In this document: positions 34,721 through 44,536 of the stretch, in pieces | Layout of the letters: each line of letters opens with the position of its first letter | Numbering within the stretch: position 1 is the first letter of the stretch | NCBI RefSeq assembly: GCF_017922435.1 | Contig: NZ_VDEZ01000005.1 | Span: 186,001 to 250,000, forward strand | Length of the DNA: 64,000 nucleotides | From: Thalassospira sp. ER-Se-21-Dark | GTDB lineage: Bacteria; Pseudomonadota; Alphaproteobacteria; Rhodospirillales; Thalassospiraceae | Direction of reading: 5' to 3' | Translations under genes and position numbers: made by a program | Notes under the pieces: generated by a model | The model's database searches: none | The model's input: only the letters and a program-made list of their open reading frames with translations | What the model was told of the DNA's origin: nothing

Positions 34721-34804
34721 GACGCAACCGATCGCTTTGCGCAAGACGTGCCCAACAGAGCCACTGACGCATTCCGCTAGCGGAATATTTGAGGGAACAG
34801 AACA

Positions 34805-35980
34805 ATGAATGCTTCACGCCTGATCGCCATTCTTTTGGTCGTTGGGACCGTTGTATGGATCGGCAGCGCCTATTTGACGGGTGGTGATGAGACGACGGAA
34901 CAGACCAGCGCCTCAGATGCGACCACTGAAAACAAGGCCGCCAAAACTACGGCGAGTGTGCGCACCATCACCAGTCACGCTGTGGATCACGTCGATCATT
35001 TGCGCATCACCGGCCGTACCGAAGCGGTCATTTCTGTTGAAATCAGTGCCGAGACCGAAGCACGCGTGATTGAAGTTGGCGCGATCAAGGGCCAGGCCGT
35101 TCAGAAAGGCGATCTGATCGTACGCCTTGATACCGGCGACCGTCAGGCTCGTGTTGCCAAGGCGCGCGCGCTGGTCGCACAGCGTGAACTTGAACATTCC
35201 GCCGCCGAAAGTCTGGCCCAAAAGAACTATCGCTCCAAAACCGGTGTGGCACAGGCCCTTGCCCTGCTTGAAGAAGCGCGCGCTGATCTGATGATTGCGC
35301 GCACCGAGCTTGGCAATACCGAAATCCGCGCCCCGTTTGACGGCATCGTCGAAGAACGCCCGGCCGAGGTCGGCGACCTTTTGTCGATTGGGGATCGGGT
35401 CGCAACCCTGATCCAGGGTGACCCGATGCTGGTCGTTGCCCATGTTCCCGAACATTCGATCAGCGCGATTGACCTTGGCCAACTGGCAAGCGTCACCCTG
35501 TTTGACGGCAGCACCCATGACGGGATTGTCCGTTATACAGCCCGGGCGTCTGACAATGACACCCGTACTTTCCGGGTCGAGGTTGAAATTGATAATCCTG
35601 ATCTGCGCATTCCTGATGGCATGACCGCCGAACTTGAAATTCCGGTCGGCATCAAACGGGCCCATCAGGTAAGGCCGTCGGTCCTGACGCTCAATGACGA
35701 GGGTGAACTTGGCGTCCGCGCCATTGTCGATGACAACAAGGTCGAATTCCTGCCTGTCGAATTGCAGGGCGGCAATCGTGACCGGATCTGGATCGGAGCT
35801 CTGCCCGACACGTTTGAACTGATCGTTGTCGGCCATGACTGGGTCAAGGAAGGGGCAACTGTTGAGGTTGTCCACCTTGAAACCGACAAGGATGGTCTTC
35901 CGATCATGCAGGATGACGAAGCACCTTCGACGGCGTCTGACGATACCGGCCCGACCCTTTCGGAAAACGCCGCGCAATAG
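34805..35980 (+). CDS. RND efflux periplasmic adaptor subunit
   Basis: A 391-residue membrane-fusion protein. Residues 5-24 are a signal anchor. The lipoyl/barrel-sandwich motif has IEVGAIKGQAVQKGDLIVRL, the alpha-hairpin spans about 110-165, and GNTEIRAPFDGIVEERPAEV is the classic second half-lipoyl motif. The C-terminus is acidic and disordered (DDEAPSTASDDTGP). It connects the RND transporter encoded 23 bases downstream to an outer-membrane channel. A GAGGGA ribosome site precedes the ATG. Confidence 0.92.
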   Translation: MNASRLIAILLVVGTVVWIGSAYLTGGDETTEQTSASDATTENKAAKTTASVRTITSHAVDHVDHLRITGRTEAVISVEISAETEARVIEVGAIKGQAVQKGDLIVRLDTGDRQARVAKARALVAQRELEHSAAESLAQKNYRSKTGVAQALALLEEARADLMIARTELGNTEIRAPFDGIVEERPAEVGDLLSIGDRVATLIQGDPMLVVAHVPEHSISAIDLGQLASVTLFDGSTHDGIVRYTARASDNDTRTFRVEVEIDNPDLRIPDGMTAELEIPVGIKRAHQVRPSVLTLNDEGELGVRAIVDDNKVEFLPVELQGGNRDRIWIGALPDTFELIVVGHDWVKEGATVEVVHLETDKDGLPIMQDDEAPSTASDDTGPTLSENAAQ

Positions 35981-36003
35981 CGCGTATCATGAGGAGATAA
36001 AAA

Positions 36004-39000
36004 ATGTCCCTGATTGATCACGCGCTCAATCGATCGCGCACCGTCATTCTGGTTTTGATCCTGCTGCTTCTGGCTGGCTCGGTTGGCTATAACGCCATCC
36101 CCAAGGAAGCAGACCCGGATGTGCAGATTCCGGTTCTTTATGTCACCATGCATCATGACGGCGTATCACCGGAAGATGCCGAACGCCTTCTTTTGCGCCC
36201 GATGGAGCAGGAATTGCGATCCATCGAAGGTGTCAAGGAAATGAGCTCCCAGTCCTATCAGGACGGGGCATCGGTGACGCTTGAATTTTACTCCGACGTC
36301 GATATCGACGAAGCCCTTGCCGATGTGCGCGAACGCGTTGACATCGCCAAATCCGAATTGCCCGAAGACACCGACGACCCCGAAGTCCACGAGGTCAACC
36401 TGTCGCTGTTCCCGGTTCTGGTGGTAACCCTTTCGGGTGACGTGCCCGAACGTGCGCTTCTGCGCATGGCGCGCGATCTGAAAGACGCCATCGAAGGCCT
36501 GCCTGCGGTGCTTGAAGCCAAGCTTGCCGGTGATCGCGAAGAACTGGTCGAATTCATCATCGACCCGATGAAGATCGAGGCCTATCGCCTGAACGGCATC
36601 GACATCGTCAGTCTTGTGCGCAATTCCAATGCGCTGGTGGCGGCCGGGGCGATCGATACCGGTACGGGGCGCTTTAACATCAAGGTACCTGGCCTGTTTG
36701 AAAGCATAAATGACATTCTTGATATGCCGCTGATCGTTGATGGCGATTCCGTCATTCGGTTCCGCGACATCGGCGACGTGCGCCGGACATTCAAGGATGC
36801 CAAAAGCTTTGCGCGTCTTAACGGCGAACCGGCCATCGCGATTGAAGTATCCAAACGTGTCGGCGAAAACATCATCGAAGTCATTGATGCGATCAAGGCG
36901 GTCACTGCCGAGGCACAGGAAGCATTCCCGCCCAACCTGACAATCAGCTATTCACAGGACAAGTCATCTGACATCCGCACCATGCTGACCGATCTTCAGA
37001 ACAGCGTGATCCTTGCGATCCTGCTGGTGATGGTGGTCGTCATCTGGGCGCTGGGTTGGCGGTCGGGTCTTCTGGTCGGGCTTGCCATTCCGGGCTCGTT
37101 CCTGACCGCGATCCTGATCCTTTGGGCGCTGGGTATGACGGTCAATATCGTTGTTCTGTTCAGTCTGATCCTGGCCGTCGGGATGCTGGTCGATGGCGCG
37201 ATTGTTGTGACTGAATATGCCGACCGCAAAATGATAGATGGCCTGCATCGCAGCAAGGCCTATCCGCTGGCGGCAAAGCGCATGGCGCTTCCGATTATTG
37301 CGTCAACCGCAACCACCCTTGCAGCCTTCCTGCCGTTAGCCTTCTGGCCGGATATCGTCGGCGAGTTCATGAAATTCCTGCCGATTACGGTTCTGTTCAC
37401 GCTGACCGCATCACTTGCCATGGCACTGATCTTTGTGCCGACCGTGGGCGCGTGGTTTGGCAAACCGGGCAGTGACAGCAACGAAAGCCTTGAGGCCATC
37501 GCAGCCGATCATGGCGATGACATCCACAAGGTCAAAGGCGGCACCGGGCTTTATGTCCGTATCCTCAGCGGATCGCTTCGCTTCTATTGGCTGGTGATCC
37601 CGGCGGCGTTTATCATTCTGATTTCGGTCTGGGTGGCGTTTGGCAAGCTTGGCAAGGGTGTTGAATTCTTCCCGGCAGTTGAACCCGAGGTCGCCGTGGT
37701 TCAGGTCCGCGCACGTGGCAACCTGTCCTATTACGAACAGGATGCCCTGCTTAAAGAGGTCGAGGACCGCATTCTGGCGCTTGATGCCCGTCACGAAGGC
37801 GAACACTGGTTTGATACCGTATATGCCCGTTCCGGCGATGGTGCCGGTGGCAACGAGGCATCCGAAGACGTGATCGGGACCGTTCAGCTTGAATATGCTG
37901 ATTGGCAAATGCGACCGCCCGCAAGCGAGATTGAAAAACGTATCCTTGCCGATACGGCCGACCTTGCCGGTATTCACGTCGAAGTCCGCGCCGAAGAAGC
38001 CGGTCCGCCGCAGGGCAAGGATATCCAGATCCAGCTTCGTTCTTATTATCCTGAACTTCTTGATGAAACGGCGACCATTCTGGTCAACGGTCTTCAGGAA
38101 ATGGGCGGCATGTACAATTTCGAAGACGGCAAGTCGCCCCCGGGCATTGACTGGGAATACACAGTCGACCGCGCCCAGGCTTTGAAATTCGGTGCTGATA
38201 TCAATCAGATCGGCAATGTTGTCAAACTGGTGACCAACGGGATCAATTTCACGACCTATCGTCCCGATGATTCAACCGAGGAAATCGATATTGTCGGGCG
38301 TTACCCGGCCAAGTATCGCTCTCTCGACGAGCTCGAAAATCTGCAGATCGTGACCGACAAGGGTCTGGTGCCGATGTCGAACTTCATCACGCGCACCCCA
38401 AAACCCAAAACCGGCACGCTGACCCGTGTTGACAGCCGCCGTGCCCTGACCGTCAAGGCCGACGTGCAGGAAGGCGTTCTGGTTGACACCAAGCTTGGCG
38501 AGGTCAAGGCATGGATGCAAACCCTTGATATCGATCCGCGTATATCGGTCGAATTCAAAGGTCAGGATGAAGAACAGCAGAAATCGGCAGACTTCCTGAT
38601 GAACGCCTTTACGGTGGCCCTTTTCATCATGTTCATCATTCTTGTCACCCAGTTCAACAGCATATCGAGCTCGCTTCTGATCATGATCGCCATCATCATG
38701 TCGACGGCAGGTGTGTTCCTTGGTCTGATGATCACCGGGCAGGCTTTCTCGATCGTCATGAACGGTATCGGTGTTGTCGCACTGGCCGGGATTGTTGTGA
38801 ACAACAACATCGTTTTGATCGATACGTTTGACCGGCTCAAACACACCGCCAGCAGCATCGAGGCCGCCATCCTGCAAACCGGTGCGCAGCGTCTGCGTCC
38901 GGTGATGCTGACCACGGTGACGACCATTCTTGGTCTGGTGCCGATGGTCATGCAGATCAATATCGACTTCACGTCTCGTGAGGTCACGATTGGTGCCCCG

Positions 39001-39213
39001 TCCACCCAGTGGTGGGTGCAGCTTTCAACCTCGATCGCGTTTGGTTTGGCGTTTGCAACGGCTTTGACCCTGATCTTTACGCCTTGTGCGTTGATGATGC
39101 GCCACAAGATTGCCAACCGTCTGCGCAAGACGACGATTGGCAATCGACTGAAATCGCTTGTCTCCTCGCGGTTCGGACGCAACAGGACAAAGCCATCAGG
39201 CCCGACTGCATAA
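36004..39213 (+). CDS. RND-family efflux permease
   Basis: A 1069-residue inner-membrane proton antiporter with 12 membrane segments and two large periplasmic loops. The start is typical (LNRSRTVILVLILLLLAGSV; PKEADPDVQIPVLYV). TM4 reads LAVGMLVDGAIVVTEYADRK, so the Asp-Asp pair used for proton relay in AcrB appears as Asp-Gly, as in CzcA-like and several other subfamilies. The C-terminal half includes GVVALAGIVVNNNIVLIDTF. No outer-membrane channel gene is adjacent, so it must share one encoded elsewhere. Substrates are unknown; the PadR regulator suggests drug or phenolic efflux. Confidence 0.93.
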   Translation: MSLIDHALNRSRTVILVLILLLLAGSVGYNAIPKEADPDVQIPVLYVTMHHDGVSPEDAERLLLRPMEQELRSIEGVKEMSSQSYQDGASVTLEFYSDVDIDEALADVRERVDIAKSELPEDTDDPEVHEVNLSLFPVLVVTLSGDVPERALLRMARDLKDAIEGLPAVLEAKLAGDREELVEFIIDPMKIEAYRLNGIDIVSLVRNSNALVAAGAIDTGTGRFNIKVPGLFESINDILDMPLIVDGDSVIRFRDIGDVRRTFKDAKSFARLNGEPAIAIEVSKRVGENIIEVIDAIKAVTAEAQEAFPPNLTISYSQDKSSDIRTMLTDLQNSVILAILLVMVVVIWALGWRSGLLVGLAIPGSFLTAILILWALGMTVNIVVLFSLILAVGMLVDGAIVVTEYADRKMIDGLHRSKAYPLAAKRMALPIIASTATTLAAFLPLAFWPDIVGEFMKFLPITVLFTLTASLAMALIFVPTVGAWFGKPGSDSNESLEAIAADHGDDIHKVKGGTGLYVRILSGSLRFYWLVIPAAFIILISVWVAFGKLGKGVEFFPAVEPEVAVVQVRARGNLSYYEQDALLKEVEDRILALDARHEGEHWFDTVYARSGDGAGGNEASEDVIGTVQLEYADWQMRPPASEIEKRILADTADLAGIHVEVRAEEAGPPQGKDIQIQLRSYYPELLDETATILVNGLQEMGGMYNFEDGKSPPGIDWEYTVDRAQALKFGADINQIGNVVKLVTNGINFTTYRPDDSTEEIDIVGRYPAKYRSLDELENLQIVTDKGLVPMSNFITRTPKPKTGTLTRVDSRRALTVKADVQEGVLVDTKLGEVKAWMQTLDIDPRISVEFKGQDEEQQKSADFLMNAFTVALFIMFIILVTQFNSISSSLLIMIAIIMSTAGVFLGLMITGQAFSIVMNGIGVVALAGIVVNNNIVLIDTFDRLKHTASSIEAAILQTGAQRLRPVMLTTVTTILGLVPMVMQINIDFTSREVTIGAPSTQWWVQLSTSIAFGLAFATALTLIFTPCALMMRHKIANRLRKTTIGNRLKSLVSSRFGRNRTKPSGPTA

Positions 39214-39271
39214 TCGATCCCTTTAACCCAATAGCCGCGCGACTTTTCCCCCGACCCCGCCGTGCGGTTAT

Positions 39272-39306
39272 ACCGGCCCCCTCCCCAGGGGGCCGGTTAC
39301 TTTTTT
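39272..39306 (+). terminator. Rho-independent terminator after the RND operon
   Basis: ACCGGCCCCC-TCCCCA-GGGGGCCGGT is a perfect 10-pair stem, followed by TAC and a six-base T-run. It lies about 60 bases after the permease stop codon. Confidence 0.85.
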
Positions 39307-39497
39307 CTTCAATCGAGATGATCAAAGCCGTGTGGTTTAATTGCGATGTAACCTTTTGTATTCAAACATCTTAATCATTTAATTTTTTGACCCCTTCTAC
39401 TTCTGCTAAGGCCGGAATACACACTTTCCTAATGTTTCCGGGCGTATTTTTAGAATGGTTATCGAGAACTGTTTTCCGCCGGAAACAAAGGATCTGT

Positions 39498-40433
39498 ATG
39501 GTATGGGCTGTTTGGCATAAAGCGCGATCACAAGTATTTGGACTTGTCTGCACGCTAGGTGCGTTTGCCCCCCATGGTGCGGCGGCGGAAAATGCCGTGC
39601 CCGACCAATCCCTGATCTGGGCAGTCCCGTCCTTTGCCCCGGCATTCATCAAAGATTACGGCGAACTCAGCGGCTATGCCGCCGATACCCAGAACTGGTT
39701 CGCAGCCAGGCTTTCACAGTATCAGCACCGCATTATGCATGTGCCCTTGGCCCGGCTTCTGGCGGAAATGAAAAGTGGCGATGGTGAATTGCGCTGCTCA
39801 ATGACACTGATCCCGACGCCGGAACGTCGCACCTATATTACGTTTGCCAAAACCATTCTGCTGCATTTGCCAATCTCGATCGTTATCCGCGCCGAGGATG
39901 AAGCCCGTTTTGCGCCCTATCTCAATGACGAAGGCCACATCAGGATCGAGGACCTCCTCAAAGACGAGGAACTTGCAACCGCGGTTCGAATTGGGCGCGC
40001 TTACGGGACGCAGGTTGACGGACAGTTAAACCGGTATCGCAATACAGACCGCATCATGGAGGTCGCCGAAGATACCAAGTTCGTGCGGATGCTTGATCTC
40101 AAACGGATTGACTGGACACTCTATTTCCCGTCCGAGGCGGAATATTACCGTCGGTCCCAAACGCCCGACCTTGCGATAAAGGCCCTGCCGATTGCCGGAA
40201 ATACCACCTTGCTTGAGGCCACCATTGGCTGTGCAAAAACACCGGCTGGCAAAAAGGCCATTGAAGCCATCAATGCCATTGTCGATGCACATCCGACCAT
40301 GCCCTGGACGGACTATTATGCCGACTGGCTTGGTGCGAGTGACCGGGAATGGTTCTATGCCGCACGCGATCAATATATCCATGCCGAGCATTTCGAAACC
40401 CGTCTGGAATACCGCCCGTCATCGGCGCAATAA
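39498..40433 (+). CDS. Periplasmic substrate-binding-like protein, orphan
   Basis: A 311-residue exported protein. The signal peptide is about residues 1-31, with VFGLVCTLGAFAPHGAAAENA at its end. The mature part resembles the SBP family 3 (TIGR02285-like) periplasmic proteins: LIWAVPSFAPAFI, then RCSMTLIPTPERRTYITFA, and a C-terminal lobe with AIGC-like and KAIEAINAIVDAHP. There is no adjacent permease. The ATG at 39498 is chosen because it gives a proper signal peptide; an earlier in-frame start would add an atypical N-terminus. A terminator follows directly. Confidence 0.7.
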   Translation: MVWAVWHKARSQVFGLVCTLGAFAPHGAAAENAVPDQSLIWAVPSFAPAFIKDYGELSGYAADTQNWFAARLSQYQHRIMHVPLARLLAEMKSGDGELRCSMTLIPTPERRTYITFAKTILLHLPISIVIRAEDEARFAPYLNDEGHIRIEDLLKDEELATAVRIGRAYGTQVDGQLNRYRNTDRIMEVAEDTKFVRMLDLKRIDWTLYFPSEAEYYRRSQTPDLAIKALPIAGNTTLLEATIGCAKTPAGKKAIEAINAIVDAHPTMPWTDYYADWLGASDREWFYAARDQYIHAEHFETRLEYRPSSAQ

Positions 40434-40434
40434 C

Positions 40435-40468
40435 AAAAAAGCCGGCAAAGATGCCGGCTTTTGTTTTG
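40435..40468. terminator. Bidirectional terminator between the binding protein and pssA
   Basis: AAAAAAGCCGGC-AAAGAT-GCCGGCTTTTGTTTT: six GC pairs flanked by A and T runs, placed between convergent genes and therefore able to stop transcription from both sides. Confidence 0.8.
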
Positions 40469-40477
40469 ATCTTTTGA

Positions 40478-41338
40478 TCAGTTCTGATGGACGCGGTTCA
40501 ATCCCTCGTCGGGATCATCATCGGGTTCGCCATCATCATCTTCCTCGTCCGCTTTATCCTGTTCTTGCTGGTTCTCGACGCCCATACGGCGATAGGAACG
40601 ATAGGACAGCGGGAAGGTAATGAAATAGACCCCGGCAATCACCGAAAGTGTCAGCCACGGCGAGGACACCAGAAACGCCACCGACGCCCCGAATGCCAAC
40701 ATCAATGGCAGTACCCAGGCACGCGGCACCTTGACCTTCTTGAAGCTAAAGGTCGGCAAACGCGACACCATCAGACCGGCAATAATCACGCCATAGGGTG
40801 CGACTATATACGGGCTGTCAAAGATGCCTTCGCCAAACTGGAAGGTCAGGACAATCGGCCACATCGCAAGGGCGGCGGCGGCCGGGGCCGGAACCCCGGT
40901 AAAGAACCGATAGGCCCATGTCGGCAATTCCGGTTCGCCCAGCATCTGGGTATTGAAGCGCGCCAGGCGCAGCATCATGCAAACGGCAAACAGCAGCGAC
41001 AACGCCCAGCCAATACCGCCAAATTCATGCAGCGACCAGAAATACAGCATCATCGCCGGTGCGACGCCAAAGCAGACAAAGTCCGACAGGCTGTCGAGTT
41101 CACCGCCAAAGCGACTGGATGCGTTCAGCATCCGGGCAAGACGGCCATCAAGACCGTCAATGATCCCGGCAATCAGAATGGCGGCAACGGCGGCCTCCCA
41201 GCGATCCTGCATCGCAAAGCGGATCGAAGTCAGACCGGCACACATGCCCATTATCGTTGCCACATTGGGCACCAGCCGTGTCAGCGACAGCGCCTTGAAG
41301 CGACGGGGACGACGAATGGGATCGATGCCGCCTGCCAT
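40478..41338 (-). CDS. pssA: CDP-diacylglycerol-serine O-phosphatidyltransferase
   Basis: A 286-residue inner-membrane enzyme with about six to eight membrane segments. The CDP-alcohol motif is DGLDGRLARMLNASSRFGGE followed by LDSLSD (D-G-x2-A-R-x8-G-x3-D-x3-D, about residues 61-86). It makes phosphatidylserine, the substrate of the Psd enzyme encoded directly upstream. The C-terminal tail (about 255-286) is highly acidic and hydrophilic. Its ATG overlaps the psd stop by one base (TAATG), so the two steps of phosphatidylethanolamine synthesis are translationally coupled. Confidence 0.95.
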   Translation of the reverse strand: MAGGIDPIRRPRRFKALSLTRLVPNVATIMGMCAGLTSIRFAMQDRWEAAVAAILIAGIIDGLDGRLARMLNASSRFGGELDSLSDFVCFGVAPAMMLYFWSLHEFGGIGWALSLLFAVCMMLRLARFNTQMLGEPELPTWAYRFFTGVPAPAAAALAMWPIVLTFQFGEGIFDSPYIVAPYGVIIAGLMVSRLPTFSFKKVKVPRAWVLPLMLAFGASVAFLVSSPWLTLSVIAGVYFITFPLSYRSYRRMGVENQQEQDKADEEDDDGEPDDDPDEGLNRVHQN

Positions 41339-42027
41339 TAGCGGATCTCCCCGACCGCGGCTTCCTTGCCCTTGGCCGAAACATCGGCAAGAACAGTTTC
41401 ACCGGCAATCGTGGTTTGACCGACAATCACGTTCGGTGACACGCCTTCGGGCAGGTAAACGTCAACGCGTGAGCCAAAGCGGATCAGACCGAAACGCTCA
41501 CCCGCCTTAAGCTGCGACCCGGTGCCGACATCACACAGGATGCGGCGTGCAACAAGACCGGCGATCTGGACAACCCCAAACTCGCGGCCTTCCTTGTCAC
41601 GGACCAGCAGGATCTGGCGTTCATTGTTTTCCGATGCCTTGTCGAGTTCGGCATTGACGAACTTGCCGGGCACATAGGCCTCGCCAACGATCTCGCCATT
41701 GACCGGGCAGCGGTTCACATGAACGTTGAACACATTCATGAAGATCGAGACACGCGTGCGCGGGGTTTTGTCGTCAAGTTCGAGTTCCTTGGGCAGCGGT
41801 GCCTGCGAAATCATGCAAACACGGCCATCTGCCGGGGAAATCACCAGATTTTCATCGGTCGGTGTAATGCGATCCGGGTCGCGGAAGAAGTACGCGCACC
41901 AAAGTGTCAGGATCACCCCGATCCAGCCCAGCGGTTCCGCAATCAGGAACAAGCCCACAGTGATCGCCGCAAAGATCGCAACGAATTTCCAGCCTTCGGG
42001 ATTGATCGGCACAAGAACGGATTTCAA
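41338..42027 (-). CDS. psd: Phosphatidylserine decarboxylase, short archaeal/alphaproteobacterial type
   Basis: About 229 residues. The conserved C-terminal [15 protein letters not shown] contains the Gly-Ser cleavage site at which the proenzyme self-processes to form the pyruvoyl group. Earlier conserved blocks are [16 protein letters not shown] and [18 protein letters not shown]-terminal hydrophobic segments (about 14-40) anchor it to the inner membrane. The start is uncertain: I chose TTG at 42027, preceded by AGGGA at a spacing of 8, since the upstream ATG at 42129 would add 34 residues of non-conserved sequence. Confidence 0.9.
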   Translation of the reverse strand: MKSVLVPINPEGWKFVAIFAAITVGLFLIAEPLGWIGVILTLWCAYFFRDPDRITPTDENLVISPADGRVCMISQAPLPKELELDDKTPRTRVSIFMNVFNVHVNRCPVNGEIVGEAYVPGKFVNAELDKASENNERQILLVRDKEGREFGVVQIAGLVARRILCDVGTGSQLKAGERFGLIRFGSRVDVYLPEGVSPNVIVGQTTIAGETVLADVSAKGKEAAVGEIR

Positions 42028-42162
42028 AGTCTTTATTCCCTGGTTGCCATGGTTGGGCGTAACAATTTGGTACGTATGGTACCGTGCGGGCGCTTTCCTA
42101 CCATCTAGTGATGACAATGGGCAACGCAACCCGCGTTCAACTGTTTGGCCCCAAACTTAAAA

Positions 42163-42196
42163 GGGGCAAAACACACTTACCATGTGCTTTGCCCCT
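42163..42196 (-). terminator. Hairpin terminator after the LysM gene
   Basis: GGGGCAAAACACA-CTTACCA-TGTGCTTTGCCCC is a near-perfect 13-pair stem. On the minus strand it is followed by TTTTAAG, fitting an intrinsic terminator about 20 bases beyond the LysM gene stop and before psd. Confidence 0.75.
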
Positions 42197-42214
42197 CGCA
42201 AAGAAAAGTGATGC

Positions 42215-43339
42215 TTATTGCTGATTTTCTTCGTTCGGCAGTGCGAAAATCTGCCCCGGATAAATCAGATCAGGATCGCGGATCTGGTTGCGATTCTGAT
42301 GATAGATCACCCAGTATTTCAGGCCTTCGCCATAAGTACTGCGCGCAATCCGCCACAGGCTGTTGCCCGGCTGAACGACATAACGTGAACCCGGCTCAAG
42401 AATTTGGTCTGGCCGTGCACGTTCGAACGGAATTTCAACGCGTGCGGTCACCTTACCGGAACTGTCAAGCTGATCAGCGCGCAGCGTGTAATTACCCGGC
42501 TCGATCGGCTGCCCGATTGTCAGTGCCCAGTTGCCGTTTTCATCGGCCGGCGCAGTGCCAACATGGTTGTTATCAAGGTAAACCCGAATTGTGTGATTAA
42601 GGTCGGCCTTGCCCGACATTGCAACGCGGCCCTCGGTATCGTAGTCGACAACATCAATCGACAGACGCGGAAGGGTCGCATCTTGCGTATCGGAGCCTTC
42701 TTGCTGTTTCGCTGCGGCTTCGGGTGCAGGTCCCTGCATTACGGTAACGGCACCGTCACCATCAGATGGCACCTTAAGCGCGATCACAGGCTGCTTTTCG
42801 CTTGCCGGTTCGCTGTCGGTGGCCCCGGTGGTTCCTGTTGTCTCGCCGGTTTCACCGCTTTGTTCACTGGTGGCTGCCGGTGCCTTTTCCTCTGGGATCA
42901 GGACAACAACCTTGTCATCTGCCTTGGAAACATTCCCGGTGGCGTCTTCGGCTTCAAGCGACAATTCCCGATCGCCACTGGCCAACGGTTTGTTTGGCAG
43001 GACGACCCATTCACCGCGTTCGTCAGCCGTGGCTTCGCCAATCACTTCTTCACCTTCGCGGATGCGAACAGTGCTGTTGGGTTCGGCGCGGCCTGCAATG
43101 ACGGCATTTCCGTCCGGGCCGATGCGCACGACATCAAAGCTTGGATTGGTGATCGCAGGTGCGTCAGTGGCCGGTTCAGACGCCGGTTCATTTGGCGTCG
43201 TCTCGGTGGTAACCGCAGGCGCCTGTGTTACTGCCGGTGCGGTTTCTTCATCCGCACTCTTGGTCAGCATGTAATTCAGCGCAATCGCTGCAATGATCAG
43301 TACAACGCCGACAATGACGAGGATATAGGGTCGCTTCAC
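42215..43339 (-). CDS. LysM-domain protein with Ig-like repeats, membrane-anchored
   Basis: A 374-residue protein. Residues 5-24 form an N-terminal membrane anchor (ILVIVGVVLIIAAIALNYML). A long Pro/Thr/Glu-rich spacer follows. Two Ig-like blocks with the VxIxGxAxPxxxVRI pattern (AVIAGRAEPNSTVRIREGEE and VAMSGKADLNHTIRVYLDNN) flank it. The C-terminus is a LysM domain: YVVQPGNSLWRIARSTYGEG, then DLIYPGQIFALP. LysM binds peptidoglycan or chitin-like GlcNAc polymers, so this is likely a periplasmic cell-wall-associated protein, related to a widespread family with unknown precise role. It is a single-gene unit. Confidence 0.8.
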   Translation of the reverse strand: MKRPYILVIVGVVLIIAAIALNYMLTKSADEETAPAVTQAPAVTTETTPNEPASEPATDAPAITNPSFDVVRIGPDGNAVIAGRAEPNSTVRIREGEEVIGEATADERGEWVVLPNKPLASGDRELSLEAEDATGNVSKADDKVVVLIPEEKAPAATSEQSGETGETTGTTGATDSEPASEKQPVIALKVPSDGDGAVTVMQGPAPEAAAKQQEGSDTQDATLPRLSIDVVDYDTEGRVAMSGKADLNHTIRVYLDNNHVGTAPADENGNWALTIGQPIEPGNYTLRADQLDSSGKVTARVEIPFERARPDQILEPGSRYVVQPGNSLWRIARSTYGEGLKYWVIYHQNRNQIRDPDLIYPGQIFALPNEENQQ

Positions 43340-43558
43340 CGGAAATATCCTTGAACGATGTTTATGTTTATAACTCTTATGCTCAAGACACTGAGATTGC
43401 TTGCCATATTCCCCTCAAACAACCCGTGCGAGCACGTTAATTAGAAACTTGTACTACTTTGTACGTGCAGTTTCCATAACGTAACCTACAAACGATACAT
43501 CGCAACCGTTAGGCAAAGATGAAGAGAGTAATACCGCGCGCAGCAAACACCCTTGAGG

Positions 43559-44536
43559 TCAAAGGCTTCTGGCCGCCATCTCCGCCCCGACATAGGCCAC
43601 AAGGGCGGCCATGATCAACGGCAGGGCCAGAACACCCACCCGGATCATCACACCCAAAAGTGCGGCCTGTGCCGGGTTATCGGTGGGCAGATGCGCCGTC
43701 AGCCTGGCTGAGGCCTGACGCGCTGAAACCACCAAAAGCAACACCGCAAAGGCAAGGCAGGATGCGGGCACCATGATCATCGCACTTGCAGCCCCCGACA
43801 TCAGCGCACCAACAACGCCAAGCCACACCGCCACACGGTATTGCGGGGCCGCCTTTTCAGAAACCAGCGCGACAAACAGTGCCACCGTCAGTGCGGCCTG
43901 AAACACAACATGATCGGCAAGGCCAAACAGATGAACAATGATCCCCTGCCCCAGGGCCAGGGTCATTAAAACCGCAATCGGGCCGGGTTTCGCGATTGTT
44001 TCCACGTCGCTTTTGGCATCCGTCGTCGACTTGCCGGATTTTGATTTGGTGCTTTTGGCTTTCCTGCCTTTGGCGGGCTTTGCCCCGTCATTGTCGTCCT
44101 CGGTGAAATCCGGGCGCGTCACCCACAGGAAACAGCCGCCGACAATCAAAAATGCCAGCCATGCAAAAATCTGAATCGCGCCGGGATGGTATGACAGCCC
44201 CCGGATTGGTGCCGCCAGCACCAACCAGCCGCCCAAAAGCAGGGTCAGCCCGGCAACGCCCAGCGATATGCGTTCCGATAGTCGCGAAATATCCATGATC
44301 GCGCCACAGACACCGCCAAGCACCAACATCAAAAGTGCTGCGCCCACGCCACCGCGTGCGGTTTCAGGCAGTCCGATGGCTGCTGGCACGGCCACGGCAA
44401 CCGCCGGAATGATCGCGCCCAGAACAAGGCGACGCGCGATGGAACGTTCCAACCCCAGCCACAAGGCCAGCATCAGAACGGCGGAGATAATGCCCGATAT
44501 CACAATGGCGAGAATGAATGGACTATCGACAAACAC
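43559..44536 (-). CDS. Polytopic membrane protein of unknown function
   Basis: About 325 residues with nine to eleven membrane segments in two groups, separated by a charged cytoplasmic stretch (about 145-185, rich in Lys/Ser/Asp, KGRKAKSTKSKSGKS). I recognise no family. The chosen start is a GTG at 44536, because it follows an AGGA site at 9 bases and directly precedes the first TM segment; the upstream ATG would add 24 hydrophilic residues. It is probably a transporter or channel-like protein; there is no operon partner to help. Confidence 0.5.
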   Translation of the reverse strand: MFVDSPFILAIVISGIISAVLMLALWLGLERSIARRLVLGAIIPAVAVAVPAAIGLPETARGGVGAALLMLVLGGVCGAIMDISRLSERISLGVAGLTLLLGGWLVLAAPIRGLSYHPGAIQIFAWLAFLIVGGCFLWVTRPDFTEDDNDGAKPAKGRKAKSTKSKSGKSTTDAKSDVETIAKPGPIAVLMTLALGQGIIVHLFGLADHVVFQAALTVALFVALVSEKAAPQYRVAVWLGVVGALMSGAASAMIMVPASCLAFAVLLLVVSARQASARLTAHLPTDNPAQAALLGVMIRVGVLALPLIMAALVAYVGAEMAARSL

